Assembly: GCF_900111885.1 (NCBI RefSeq)
Contig: NZ_FOKG01000016.1
Location: 68,025-132,024 of the forward strand
Length of the DNA stretch: 64,000 nt
Source of the DNA: Amycolatopsis marina
Lineage (GTDB): Bacteria > Actinomycetota > Actinomycetes > Mycobacteriales > Pseudonocardiaceae
Reading direction: 5' to 3'
Shown piece by piece: positions 18,307 to 27,438 of the stretch. The notes beneath the pieces are model-generated. The model had not been told where the DNA came from, searched no databases, and worked only from the letters and a program-made list of their open reading frames with translations. The position numbers and the translations under genes are program-made. How positions within the stretch are numbered: the stretch's first letter is position 1; each line of letters starts with the position of its first letter.

Positions 18307-19062
18307 CTACAGCGCCTTGGCCAGCGTGCCGAGGTAGAGCTCGATCACCTTGGGGTCGTGCAACAGGTCGCGCCCAGTTCCGGTGTAGGCGTTGCGCCCC
18401 TGGTCCAGCACGTAACCGCGGTCGCAGATCTGCAGACAGCGGCGGGCGTTCTGCTCCACCATGACGATGGAGACCCCGGTGGCGTTGATCTGGCTGACCT
18501 GTTCGAACACCTGGTCCTGGTACGCCGGTGAGAGTCCGGCCGAGGGCTCGTCGAGCAGGAGTACCTCGGGCTCGGCCATCAGCACCCTGCCCATGGCCAG
18601 CATCTGCCGCTCACCACCGGACATCGAGCCCGCGCGCTGCTTACGGCGCTCAGCCAGCCTGCCGAACAGGGCCGCCACCCGCTCGAACCGGCGGTCGAAC
18701 TCCTTCGGGTGCAGATAGGTGCCCATCCGCAGGTTCTCCTCGACGGTGAGCGTCGGGAAGACGTTGTCGCGCTGCGGGACGTAGCCGATGCCCTTGGCCA
18801 CCAGGATGTGCGCGGGCGCGTTGGTGATGTCCTCGCCTCGCAGGCGCACGGCGCCCTCGCGAGTGGGAACAAGGCCGAACATCGCCTTGACCAGGGTCGA
18901 CTTGCCCGCACCGTTGGGACCGATGATGCCGACGAGTTCCCCGTCGGCCAGGTGCAGGTCGCAGCCGTTGAGCACGTTCACGCCAGGCAGGTAGCCGGCC
19001 ACCAGAGTGTCGGCCGAGAGCAGCGCCTCGGACCGGTCGCCGGTGTCGTCGATACTGCTCAC
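18307..19062 (-). CDS. livF: ABC transporter ATP-binding protein, LivF type
   Basis: A 251-aa ATPase of the branched-chain amino acid family. It has Walker A GPNGAGKS, signature MSGGERQML, Walker B VLLLDEPSAGLSP and the H-loop region MVEQNAR. It has the LivF length and lacks the longer C-terminal part of LivG. It overlaps livG by 4 bp and is the last gene of a livHMGF operon. The name livF follows family position; the substrate may not be leucine. Confidence 0.92.
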   Translation of the reverse strand: MSSIDDTGDRSEALLSADTLVAGYLPGVNVLNGCDLHLADGELVGIIGPNGAGKSTLVKAMFGLVPTREGAVRLRGEDITNAPAHILVAKGIGYVPQRDNVFPTLTVEENLRMGTYLHPKEFDRRFERVAALFGRLAERRKQRAGSMSGGERQMLAMGRVLMAEPEVLLLDEPSAGLSPAYQDQVFEQVSQINATGVSIVMVEQNARRCLQICDRGYVLDQGRNAYTGTGRDLLHDPKVIELYLGTLAKAL

Positions 19063-19919
19063 GAGGACTCCTCCGCGGGCGGTGTGCCGTGCTGCTTACC
19101 GAGGTAGGCGTCGACCACCTGCGAGTTGGTGCTGATCGCCCGTGGCGTGCCCTCGGCGATCACCTGCCCCTCGGCCAGGCACACCACCCAATCGCTGGTA
19201 CCCATCACCATGTCCATGTCGTGCTCCACGAAGCATACGGTCATACCCTCGTCGCGCAGTTCCACGATGTGCTCCAGCAGCGACTGCGCCAGCGCGGGGT
19301 TCACCCCGGCCATGGGTTCGTCGAGCATCAGCATCGAGGGCCGCACCATCAGTGCTCTGGCCAGTTCCAGGAGCTTGCGCTGACCGCCGGAGAGGGTGCC
19401 CGCGTGTGCGTCTCGGAGGTGGTCGAGCTTGAAGCGCTCGAGCAACTCCTCGGCCCGCACGCGGTTGTCGGCTTCCTGTCCGCGCCAGAGTGGGCGCATC
19501 AGCGCCGCGTACATCCGCTCGCCGCGCTGCTCGGTCGCACCGAGCTGGAGGTTCTCCAGGACGGTGAGCCGGGCCAGTGCCTTGGTGAGCTGGAAGGTGC
19601 GGACCATCCCCCTGCGAGCCAGGCGGTAGGCGGGCAGCTGACTGACCTTGGCGCCGTCGAACGTCCACGTGCCCGAACCGGCGCGGTCGAAGCCGGTGAG
19701 CAGGTTGAACAACGTGGTCTTGCCCGCTCCGTTGGGGCCGATCAGTGCGGTGATGGCGCCGCGTTGCAGTTCGAGATGGTCGACGGCGACGGCGTGCAGT
19801 CCGCCGAAGGAGCGGGTGACGCCGTCGGCGACGAGAATCGGATCGGGTTTTGCGGCCCCGGGTTCCGGCGCGACCGTGGACAGAGCGGTGGCAGCCGGGG
19901 CCTGTGACTCAGCGGGCAT
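19059..19919 (-). CDS. livG: ABC transporter ATP-binding protein, LivG type
   Basis: A 286-aa ATPase with Walker A GPNGAGKT, signature LSGGQRKLLELARALM, Walker B MLMLDEPMAGVNP and the LivG-type C-terminal AEGTPRAISTNSQVVDAYLG. An N-terminal extension of about 25 residues is Ala/Pro-rich. It overlaps livM by 11 bp and livF by 4 bp. It works with LivF on the cytoplasmic face of the LivHM permease. Confidence 0.92.
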   Translation of the reverse strand: MPAESQAPAATALSTVAPEPGAAKPDPILVADGVTRSFGGLHAVAVDHLELQRGAITALIGPNGAGKTTLFNLLTGFDRAGSGTWTFDGAKVSQLPAYRLARRGMVRTFQLTKALARLTVLENLQLGATEQRGERMYAALMRPLWRGQEADNRVRAEELLERFKLDHLRDAHAGTLSGGQRKLLELARALMVRPSMLMLDEPMAGVNPALAQSLLEHIVELRDEGMTVCFVEHDMDMVMGTSDWVVCLAEGQVIAEGTPRAISTNSQVVDAYLGKQHGTPPAEESS

Positions 19920-20901
19920 CGAGCACCATCTCTTCCCGTCGACCGAGGATTCCCTGCGGCCGGAACACCATCAGCAGCAGCAGGCCGAGCCCGACGAGCG
20001 CGAAGCGCATGGCACCCACCTCGGAGTCGGTGAGGATGCCCGCGGGGATCAGGCCGGAGGCGATCGCCTGCCGCAGCAGGTTGTCCAGGAACACCACGAT
20101 GAACCAGAAGACCACCGAACCGAGGATCGGCCCCATCACCCGGCCCGCACCGCCGAGGATCAGCAGTGTGTAGAGGAAGAACGTCACCAGCGGGTCGAAG
20201 CTGTCGGCGCTGGCGGACTGGGTGTTGATGACCATCACCATGCCGCCGAATGCGCCGATGACGCCACCTAGCACGAGGCTCTGCAGTTTGTAGGAGTAGA
20301 CGTTCTTGCCGAGGCTGAGCGCGGCGTTCTCGTCCTCCCGGATGGAGCGGATCACCCGGCCCCACGGACTGTGGATCAACAGGTAGAGCAGCAGGCCGGC
20401 GACGGCCACGAGCGACCAGCCCATCGTGATCACCCACAGGTCCCGCGCACCGAACGAGATCGGTCCGACGCCATAGGTGCCCGGCGGATATGGGTTCAGC
20501 TCGTAGAAGTCGTTGGCGAACTGCTGCAGGCCGAAAACGCCGCCGGTGAGGGGCTCGGCGAAACTCGACCGATAGAACAATCGCAGGATCTCGCCCGCGG
20601 CGATGGTCGCGATGGCGAGGTAGTCCGATCGCAGGCGCAAGGTCGGGATGCCGAGCAGCAGCGCGAGGACGATCGCGCACAACACGCCGACGATCACCCC
20701 GAGCCAGAGCGGCGCCGCGAACACCGAGACCGAGATCGCCACGCCGTATGCGCCGACCAACATGAAGGCCACCTGGCCGAAGTTGAGCAGGCCGGTGTAG
20801 CCGAAGTGCAGGTTCAGGCCGATCGCAGCGAGCGCGTAGGCGGCTGCCACGGGGCCCAGGGCGCCGCTGAGGGCGCTGGTGAGGATTGCCGAGAAGTCCA
20901 T
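19909..20901 (-). CDS. livM: Branched-chain-type ABC permease, LivM type
   Basis: A 330-aa integral membrane protein with about ten hydrophobic segments. It has the LivM hallmarks LRSDYLAIATIAAGEILRL and the cytoplasmic loop GRVIRSIREDENAALSLG, which docks the ATPases. It ends with MVFRPQGILGRREE, shared with LivH. It overlaps livG and lies 10 bp after livH. Confidence 0.93.
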   Translation of the reverse strand: MDFSAILTSALSGALGPVAAAYALAAIGLNLHFGYTGLLNFGQVAFMLVGAYGVAISVSVFAAPLWLGVIVGVLCAIVLALLLGIPTLRLRSDYLAIATIAAGEILRLFYRSSFAEPLTGGVFGLQQFANDFYELNPYPPGTYGVGPISFGARDLWVITMGWSLVAVAGLLLYLLIHSPWGRVIRSIREDENAALSLGKNVYSYKLQSLVLGGVIGAFGGMVMVINTQSASADSFDPLVTFFLYTLLILGGAGRVMGPILGSVVFWFIVVFLDNLLRQAIASGLIPAGILTDSEVGAMRFALVGLGLLLLMVFRPQGILGRREEMVLDAR

Positions 20902-20911
20902 GACGCTCCCC

Positions 20912-22249
20912 TCACCCGACCCGTTCGCGGCGGCCGAGAATTCCCTGTGGCCGGACGAGCAGGACCACGATCAGTACCAGCAGTGCCCAGGCGTTCTGTA
21001 GCTCGATGGGAAACCACAGGGTGGACAACTGGGCCACGATGCCGACGACGAAGGCGCCGACCATCGCGCCGTACGCGCTGCCGAGGCCACCGAGAATGAT
21101 GGCGGCGAACATCATCAGCAGCAGTTTGAAGCCCATGTCCCAGGACACGACCTCGGCGAGGCCGAACATCACCCCGCCGAGAGCGGCGAGTCCGCCACCG
21201 AGCACCCACACCACGAGGATGACCCGGTTGACGTCGATGCCGGAGGACGCGGCGAGGTCGGTGTTGTCGGAGACGGCGCGGATCGCGGTGCCGATCCGCG
21301 TGCGCTGGAGCATGAGCGCGACGCCGACCAGCACGACGACCGAGATGCCGACGATGCTCAGGTCCCGTGGGGTCGAGGTGATGGGTCCGATGCTGATGGT
21401 CTGCTGGATGTTGTAGTCGGCGTACGACCCTGGGCGGGAACCGTAGATCACCAGGATGACGTGGCGCAGCAGCAGCGCGAGCCCGATGGAGATGATGAAC
21501 AGGTTGATCCGGCCGGTTCCGCGCTTGCGCAGCGGGCGCCACAGGACCCGCTCGAGTCCACCGCCGAACAGGGCGCCCACGACGACCGCGAGGACCGCGG
21601 CGAGGATCAGCGGCAGCCCGGGCCCGCCCACGGCGGCGTTGAAGAAGAAGGCGGCAACGGCGCCGATGGTGACCAGCTCGCCGTGCGCGAAGTTGATCAG
21701 TCGGGTGGTGCCGAAGATGAGCGACAGCCCGATGGCGCTGATGGCGATCACGGAGCCGTACTGGATGCCGTTGAGCAGCGTCTGGGTGAAGCGTTCGGCG
21801 AACGGTGGTTGAGGTGGTGGCGGAGGTGGGGGTGCCGGTCCGTCGTTCTGTCCCGGTGCGGCCTGCTCCCCAGGCTCGACGAGCGGGAAGATCACCACCC
21901 GGGACTGACCGGGCGAGACCGCGACGTCCTGCAGAACCTCACCGCCGGGCAGCCGGGGCACGAGACCGCCGGGCACGGTGCTGGGGTCGAGTTCGACGTC
22001 GTATTCGCCGGTGCCGGGTAACTCGACCGCCCAGGTGCCGTCGTCGGCACTCGTGGCCGTGCCGATCTCCGTGCCGTCCTGGGTGACGGTGATGCTCACC
22101 CCGGCGAGAGGATCGCCGTCGGGCCCGCGCAGTGTTCCGCGCAGTGCCTCACCGTCCTGTGCCGCGGCGGACGCCGCAGGCAGCAGCACGGTGAGAGTGC
22201 AGAGCAACATCAGTGCCAGCACTCGCCCGACAATGCTCCGCACTGTCAC
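20912..22249 (-). CDS. livH: LivH-type permease with an N-terminal secreted beta-domain
   Basis: A 445-aa protein. Residues 1-30 are a signal peptide (LALMLLCTLTVLLPAASAAAQ). Residues 35-115 resemble a carboxypeptidase-regulatory (transthyretin-like) domain: LRGTLRGPDGDPLAGVSI and STVPGG. A Pro-rich linker with a run of seven prolines follows, and then a normal LivH permease (FGTTRLINFAHGELVTIGA; TAIRAVSDNTDLAASSGI). The extra domain would face the cell exterior. GTG 22249 gives the signal peptide; longer starts add charged residues that do not fit. First gene of the livHMGF operon. Confidence 0.9.
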   Translation of the reverse strand: MTVRSIVGRVLALMLLCTLTVLLPAASAAAQDGEALRGTLRGPDGDPLAGVSITVTQDGTEIGTATSADDGTWAVELPGTGEYDVELDPSTVPGGLVPRLPGGEVLQDVAVSPGQSRVVIFPLVEPGEQAAPGQNDGPAPPPPPPPQPPFAERFTQTLLNGIQYGSVIAISAIGLSLIFGTTRLINFAHGELVTIGAVAAFFFNAAVGGPGLPLILAAVLAVVVGALFGGGLERVLWRPLRKRGTGRINLFIISIGLALLLRHVILVIYGSRPGSYADYNIQQTISIGPITSTPRDLSIVGISVVVLVGVALMLQRTRIGTAIRAVSDNTDLAASSGIDVNRVILVVWVLGGGLAALGGVMFGLAEVVSWDMGFKLLLMMFAAIILGGLGSAYGAMVGAFVVGIVAQLSTLWFPIELQNAWALLVLIVVLLVRPQGILGRRERVG

Positions 22250-22468
22250 AGACTGCCCCGCTTCTCTCGCTCGTCCTGCCGTGGCACGACACCCTCGCAT
22301 GCTCGTTCGGGCTGGGAAACCCAGCTGGTGACAACTCGATGGGTGAACGTAGCTCCGTCACGCTCTGTTGCACAGCCGGAAGATCACGCTGTGTCCACAT
22401 CGTGACGGTGTGCTGGCTAGTTGGCGGAAAGTCAGGCCAAATGGCGGTTGGCTGGGAGCCGGCTGGAG

Positions 22469-23083
22469 CTACTTGCCCATGCTGTCGACGACGGCCTCGG
22501 CGACGGCCTTCATGGTCGTCCGGCGGTCCATGGCGGTGCGCTGGATCCAGCGGAAGGCGTCGGGCTCGGTGAGGCTCTGCGCGGTCATCAGCAGGCCCTT
22601 CGCGCGGTCGATGACCTTGCGGGTCTCCAACCGCTCGTTGAGGCCCGCGACCTCGGACTCCAACGCCTGCAGCTCGGCGAAGCGGCTGACCGCGAGCTCG
22701 ATGGCCGGCACGAGGTCGCGCTTGGCGAAGGGCTTGACCAGGTAGGCCATGGTGCCCGCGTCGCGAGCGCGTTCGACCAGGTCACGCTGGCTGAAGGCGG
22801 TCAGAATCACGACCGGGGCGATCCGGTCGCTGGTGATCTTCGAGGCGGCCTCGATACCGTCGAGCTTGGGCATCTTGACGTCCAGGATGACCAGATCGGG
22901 CTTGAGGTCGGTGGCGAGCTTGATAGCTTCCTCGCCGTCGCCGGCCTCGCCGACCACCTGATAGCCCTCCTCGCGCAGCATTTCCACGAGGTCGAGCCGG
23001 ATCAAGGCCTCATCTTCGGCGACGAGCACCCGGCGCTGTGGCGCGGCGACGTCACCGACGGCCTCGGTAGCCTGTTCGGTCAC
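22469..23083 (-). CDS. pdtaR: ANTAR-domain response regulator (PdtaR)
   Basis: A 204-aa two-domain regulator. Residues 15-130 are a receiver domain with acidic pocket AEDE and phospho-acceptor Asp68 in VILDVKMP, plus Lys in LVKPFAK. Residues 140-200 form the RNA-binding ANTAR helices (ETRKVIDRAKGLLM; TEPDAFRWIQ). PdtaR is phosphorylated by the histidine kinase PdtaS and acts by antitermination on hairpin-bearing mRNAs. GTG 23083 has a GGAGG ribosome site. No kinase gene is beside it, which is normal in actinobacteria. Confidence 0.93.
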   Translation of the reverse strand: MTEQATEAVGDVAAPQRRVLVAEDEALIRLDLVEMLREEGYQVVGEAGDGEEAIKLATDLKPDLVILDVKMPKLDGIEAASKITSDRIAPVVILTAFSQRDLVERARDAGTMAYLVKPFAKRDLVPAIELAVSRFAELQALESEVAGLNERLETRKVIDRAKGLLMTAQSLTEPDAFRWIQRTAMDRRTTMKAVAEAVVDSMGK

Positions 23084-23277
23084 CGGGGTCCTCCTGCACT
23101 GCTCGGCGATGGGGAGTGTGCGGCGTGCCGCGACACCAGCAGCCTACCGGGACTCTGGCCAGCAGAAAGATGGCGTTCACCACGTGGAGTGACCGCCTGT
23201 GCTCCCCGCCTAGGGAGCCGTTTCGTGGTAGCCCGAATACAACCGCGTGAGACGATCGCGTAGAGTTCGTCGTCGCC

Positions 23278-23354
23278 GCCCCCGTAGCCCAATCGGCAGA
23301 GGCAGCGGACTCAAAATCCGTCCAGTGTGCGTTCGAGTCGCACCGGGGGCACCA
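23278..23354 (+). tRNA. tRNA-Leu (CAA anticodon), CCA encoded
   Basis: A cloverleaf of 77 nt: acceptor arms GCCCCCG and CGGGGGC, anticodon stem GCGGA/TCCGT with loop CTCAAAA (anticodon CAA, reading UUG), T arm GTGCG-TTCGAGT-CGCAC, and an encoded CCA at 23352-23354. The variable loop is only about 5 nt, so it lacks the long class II arm usual for tRNA-Leu. This form is known for the actinobacterial Leu(CAA) gene. The 3' part is the attachment site of the island to its right; the sequence stays intact after integration. Confidence 0.93.
23315..23352 (+). repeat. attL: 38-bp core in the 3' end of tRNA-Leu
   Basis: The 38 bp from AATCCGTCCAG to CGGGGGCAC recur exactly at 53963-54000. The core covers the end of the anticodon loop, the T arm and the acceptor 3' strand, a common target for tyrosine integrases. 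Confidence 0.93.
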
Positions 23355-23450
23355 CAACACCAGGTCACGGACGTGACGGATCGATCCTGCCGACCGTGAG
23401 GTAGCCCGTAGGCATGCCTTAGGTATGCGATATGGGCACGGAGGATCACC

Positions 23451-24755
23451 GTGGCACGACCGCCCCTTCCACTGAGCACGTGGGGACTGATCCGCACCGC
23501 CGCGCAGGCCCCCGGGCCCGGGCGGGCATGCGAAACCCGGTACAGCCGGCGCCCGTGGCGCGCCTACGCCCAGTACCGCGGTGAGAACGGGCGCACCCGC
23601 CAGGTCTGCCGCACCGGCACCAGCCAGGCCCACGCCGTGTACCGGCTCCGCACCGAACTCAGCCAGCGAGCCCAGAGCAGCACCGGCATCGACCTCTCCC
23701 CCAGTTCCCGGGTTGAGAAAGCCGCCACTCTATGGCTGGATCGCGTCGCCCGCCGTGTCCGGACCACCACCTACCACCACTACCGTCGCCAACTGCGCAA
23801 CCACGTCCTACCCGCGCTCGGGCAACTACTGTTGAGCGAGTGCACCGTGCCCCGCCTCGAACGGTTCCTCGACACCCTCGCCGACGTCCACGGGCTGGCC
23901 CCCGAAACCCGCCGCGGCATCCGCACGGTGATCTCCGGCGTGCTTCAACTCGCCGTCCGCCACGGCGTACTGCCCCACAACCCCGTCCGCGACCTCGAAC
24001 CCATCGTCGGCGGCCCCGTCCGCCCCACCGTGACCTTCACCCCTGAGCAGGCCCGCGAGTTCCTGGCCGCGGTGGACACCGACCACCACGCCGCCCGGAC
24101 CGACCTACCCGACCTGCTGCACCTGCTGTTCGGCACCGGCGCCCGCCTCGGCGAAGCACTCGCCCTGCGCTGGCGCGATCTCAACCTCACCGACCACCCC
24201 ATCACCGTCGACGGACAACTCCTCCCAGCCTGCAGTGTGTGGATCCGCTCCGGTCTCGCCTACCACCCCGGCGCCGGGCCCATCCGGCATGACCCCAAGA
24301 CCCCCACCGCACACCGCATCCTGCCGCTGCCCGACTCGCTCCACGATCGGCTCACTGCCCGCGCCTCTAGCCACAACAGTAGTGACGCGCCGGTGTTGCC
24401 CTCCCCCACCGGGACCTGGCGTTACCCCTCCACGGTCCAAGCCGAGCTTCGTCGCCTGCGAGACCGCCTTGGCTACACACACTTCACCAGCCACGTCGCC
24501 CGCCGCACCGTCGCCACCACCCTCGACCAGGCCGGCCAGACCGCCCGACAGATCGCCGACCACCTCGGCCACGCCCAACCCGCGTTCACCCAGAACCGCT
24601 ACCTCGGACGCCAACTCCCCAACCCCACCGCCGCCCACATCCTCGACCACCCAGTACCCCGGGTTGTTCACACCGACCGACCCGCGGCAGATGAGTGGGC
24701 GGCTTGGGCAGCTGTGAGCTGGCCGGGGTTCAGGCTGGCGGCGTGTCCGCCATGA
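23451..24755 (+). CDS. Tyrosine-type site-specific integrase
   Basis: A 434-aa phage-type integrase. The N-terminal part (about 30-90) is an arm-binding domain, residues 88-180 are the core-binding SAM-like domain, and 195-400 the catalytic domain. Visible catalytic residues are Arg232 (GARLGEAL), Lys283, His348 and Arg351 (HVARR), His374 (DHLGH) and Tyr384 (NRYLG). It begins with GTG 23451, reads away from attL, and probably integrates and excises the island at tRNA-Leu. No excisionase gene was found next to it. Confidence 0.95.
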   Translation: MARPPLPLSTWGLIRTAAQAPGPGRACETRYSRRPWRAYAQYRGENGRTRQVCRTGTSQAHAVYRLRTELSQRAQSSTGIDLSPSSRVEKAATLWLDRVARRVRTTTYHHYRRQLRNHVLPALGQLLLSECTVPRLERFLDTLADVHGLAPETRRGIRTVISGVLQLAVRHGVLPHNPVRDLEPIVGGPVRPTVTFTPEQAREFLAAVDTDHHAARTDLPDLLHLLFGTGARLGEALALRWRDLNLTDHPITVDGQLLPACSVWIRSGLAYHPGAGPIRHDPKTPTAHRILPLPDSLHDRLTARASSHNSSDAPVLPSPTGTWRYPSTVQAELRRLRDRLGYTHFTSHVARRTVATTLDQAGQTARQIADHLGHAQPAFTQNRYLGRQLPNPTAAHILDHPVPRVVHTDRPAADEWAAWAAVSWPGFRLAACPP

Positions 24756-25582
24756 GCCGTTTGAGGGTGCGTTGCCCCATCCGGCTCATGGCCGGGTTGC
24801 TGTCGACGTAGTACCAGACGAGGCCCATCGCCTGGTGGAAGGCCCACGCCTTGCCGCGCTCCCACTCCAGGTCGTCACACTCCAGGTCGTCTCGGAACGA
24901 TCGCCGGGGGCCGGCGTCGAGCAGGTGCCACGCGCCCACCAATCCAGGGCCGGGTCGGCCGGCCCCACACCGCCGACATCGAGGACCCCGGCCAGACGCC
25001 CGCCGGACACCAGCACATTGCCGGGAATCAGGTCGCCGTGGCACATCACATCGCCACTCGCAGCGCGCGGCAAGCCCCGCATCACGTGCCACATCCGGCG
25101 AAGCCGCGAAACGTCCAGGATCTGCTCACTGCGCGCGAAGCAGGTCTGCATCCACCGATCATGGGCTTTCAGGTCCCCTCCCCTGCCATCCCCGCTGAAG
25201 GTCCGGCCACGGGTGTCGATGGCGCGCACCCCGGCAACGAACTCGGCCAAGTCGTGCCCGAACGCGACGGACTCGCCTGGGTCCTCCTCGGCGGCCACGA
25301 CGCCAGGCAGCCAGGTCTGCACCGACCACGGAAGCGGGTAGGCGGAGCTGGGCTCACCCATCGCGACCGGCTCGGGTGTGGGGAACCGCGTGCGGCCCGA
25401 CAGTTCGCGCGCCGCTGCCGCCTCCGACCCAGCCAACGCCGCACCGACTCGACATCCCTGGACTCCAGCGGAAAGCGAGCCGCGAACCGGTCACCGATCC
25501 GGAAGATGGCGTTGACCGTCCCCACGGAGGCGACGGCCGCGATCGGCAGGCGTCGCCACTCGGGGAACTGATCGTCCACCAA
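24730..25582 (-). pseudogene. Aminoglycoside phosphotransferase-like gene with two frameshifts
   Basis: Three frames together give an APH/choline kinase-type protein of about 285 aa. Frame one (from 25582) reads [20 protein letters not shown]. Frame two (25436 on) has [20 protein letters not shown], the catalytic HGDLIPGN and LDVGGVGPADPALD. Frame three (after about 24945) has VGAWHLLDAGPRRSF to the end. The switches near 25440 and 24945 each need a small indel, so no full product is expected. Sequencing error is an alternative, but other genes here are also broken. Substrate unknown. Confidence 0.8.
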
Positions 25583-25589
25583 TCCCCGT

Positions 25590-25763
25590 TCCGGTAGGAC
25601 CGCACGCCCTGCTCGCCGTACTCGGCAAGTATCCGCTCGACCGGCCAGAACTCCACCGGCGCGCCCAGCGCGTCACCGATCGCGCCACCGAGCAGGCACC
25701 CACGAACCCGCCCGGCGTACCGTTCCCCGCCCTGCCGATCCCGACGCCGCGTCACCGCCAGCA
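25590..25763 (-). pseudogene. N-terminal fragment of an ADP-ribosylglycohydrolase-family gene
   Basis: The frame reads [20 protein letters not shown], the conserved metal-site beginning of the ADP-ribosylglycohydrolase (DraG/ARH) family, then about 25 more family-like residues. It stops being family-like where the phosphotransferase remnant begins. Only about 45 of the normal 300 residues remain, so this is a truncated relic. Confidence 0.65.
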
Positions 25764-25894
25764 CCCTACTTGAACCGCAGGCCGGAGAACGCCAACACCA
25801 CCGGTGCAGATCACCAGTCGCGAATGCCAACTGGTGCTCTGTCAGCACGCACCACCGGTGACCGTGCGGAAAGTCGCCATATACCCCGCCGACG

Positions 25895-26170
25895 CGCTAG
25901 AACTCCGGATGGGGACCGGCCACGTTCGACCTGTCGCAGTACACGGGAGAGCAGGTCGAGATCGCGGTCAGCTACGTCACCGACCCCTCCACCGGCGGGA
26001 TGGGCACCTCGACGACACCTCCGTGACCATCGATGGCCAGGTGATCGAGGAGAGCGGTTTCGAGGACGGTCTCGCGCCGTGGGCCATCGCACCGCCACCG
26101 GAAGGCAACTCGGACACCGGGGCGGCGTGGCAGCACTCGCAGTCCCTGGTCCAGCCGCGTGCCGCGGCGG
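25895..26170 (+). pseudogene. Remnant of a secreted metallopeptidase-type C-terminal domain
   Basis: One frame reads GPATFDLSQYTGEQVEIAVS and on to DPSTGGMG; after a one-base shift near 26008 another frame continues DDTSVTIDGQVIEESGFEDG and PWAIAPPPEGN. This is the beta-sandwich seen at the C-terminus of immune-inhibitor-A (M6) and some M14 carboxypeptidase proteins of actinobacteria. There is no catalytic part, so this is a relic. Confidence 0.5.
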
Positions 26171-26444
26171 TCACGACGGAGGACACCGTGTCACCCACCG
26201 GTGGTTCCGGATGGACGGTAGACGTCACCGTCGATCGTCCGGTACCGCTGCAGCCACGGATGCAACTCCAGCAGGAACACCCCTGTTCGCACTGTGTCGG
26301 CACCTCGGAGGTGGCCCTGCCCTCCGCGTCCGCGAGGGTGGTGTCGTGCTGCATCTTGGACACGATGCTCACCCCCCGGCTCGGGCTAGTTGATCACGTT
26401 GTCGCCGGTGTACCCGACGACGGCCTCGCGGCCGTCTGCCCTGG

Positions 26445-26705
26445 TCAGCCGAGCCACTGCACCAGCAGTAGGTGCACTTCGTGGCGATCGTCGTCCATCA
26501 CCAGGTAGACGACCTGCCCAGCAAGGTTCGGGCCGAAAGGCCAGCGCCGGACCGGACCGTCCGGGTTGCCCACATGCTGGGGCTCGCCGTTCCAAGGGGT
26601 CAGCTCCAAGACGGCGAGCACTTCGGAGAAGGCTACGAGGGCTGCGGCGGGCAGCGCTGCGACCTGCTCGAGGACTGCGTGATCGGGAACGATGCGATAC
26701 GACAA
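26445..26705 (-). CDS. Probable RelE/ParE-like toxin, small protein of 86 aa
   Basis: The sequence starts MSYRIVPDHAVLEQVAALP and ends in DDRHEVHLLLVQWLG. The size, the pattern of an N-terminal strand then two helices then a strand pair, and its position beside a DUF6247 gene fit a RelE/ParE-type toxin. Catalytic residues are not obvious. The start is TTG 26705, just after the upstream stop; the two genes are probably co-transcribed. Confidence in the toxin role is moderate. Confidence 0.55.
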   Translation of the reverse strand: MSYRIVPDHAVLEQVAALPAAALVAFSEVLAVLELTPWNGEPQHVGNPDGPVRRWPFGPNLAGQVVYLVMDDDRHEVHLLLVQWLG

Positions 26706-26706
26706 A

Positions 26707-27042
26707 CTAGTGGCCCAGCCGCTCCCGAATGAGGTCGTTCAGGTCGTCGACCATGCTGGCGGTCGGGTTCTCGCCGGTCCGCATAATCTGCTCAGCCTTG
26801 GCCAGCACCCGGTAGTACGACCCGGGATCGCGCAGCTCGCCATAGGCCAGGTGACGCCACTTCGCCAACAGCCGATGCACGTCGGCGAGGTCTTTCGTCG
26901 TCTTGGCCTGGTCAAGTACGCGCTCCCACTCCGCGTCGAACTCGGCGACCAGTCGCGGCGAGAGGCACGCGCGGATAGCGACCGGGTCCGCCTCGGGCGG
27001 GACCGGGTCGCCGATCGGCAGGTGCTCGACGGGCGAAGCCAT
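26707..27042 (-). CDS. DUF6247 family protein, possible antitoxin
   Basis: A 111-aa acidic protein with the DUF6247 pattern: DPVAIRACLSPRLVAEFDAEW followed by a helical ADVHRLLAKWRHLAYG and a C-terminal helix RTGENPTASMVDDL. Family members are often next to small RelE-like toxins in actinobacteria. ATG 27042 is chosen because residues upstream of it do not look coding. First gene of a two-gene unit with the putative toxin. Confidence 0.65.
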   Translation of the reverse strand: MASPVEHLPIGDPVPPEADPVAIRACLSPRLVAEFDAEWERVLDQAKTTKDLADVHRLLAKWRHLAYGELRDPGSYYRVLAKAEQIMRTGENPTASMVDDLNDLIRERLGH

Positions 27043-27301
27043 GTAACCACGATAGCCGCCATGCGACCCGGCGTCTCGCGCCACGCTCCAGCGCGGCACT
27101 TTCCTCTAGATATGGGCACAGCACTACGAACCACTCACCTCGCCTGGCCGCCTTCGCCATCACCGGCCAGTCAGCCAACACCGGGACCTCACCAAGGGAA
27201 CCCACAGCCGCCACGATCGGCCGCCGCGGCCCGTCTGGCACGATGCCCCGCGCCGATCACCAGCCGAGGCGTTCTCCAGCCGATCCGAGCTAGCTAGCGG
27301 C

Positions 27302-27438
27302 GTCACTCTCGACCAGAGCTACCCCATGGCTTACGGCTGAAAGTGAGTCTCGACGGATAACGCACCTCCCATCGACGACTGCTAACGTTGCACGTCAGAG
27401 CGTCCTCCTGACGCTCCTGCCTCAATGAATGCCAATCC
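27302..27438. repeat. 137-bp direct repeat, left copy
   Basis: It matches 53831-53967 without gaps and with five mismatches (about 96%). It begins GTCACTCTCGACCAGAGCTA and ends AATGCCAATCC. The right copy runs straight into the attR core; here the sequence after AATCC (AGCGCGTCGCTC) does not carry the tRNA core. It marks the left limit of the Dpd segment. Confidence 0.93.
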
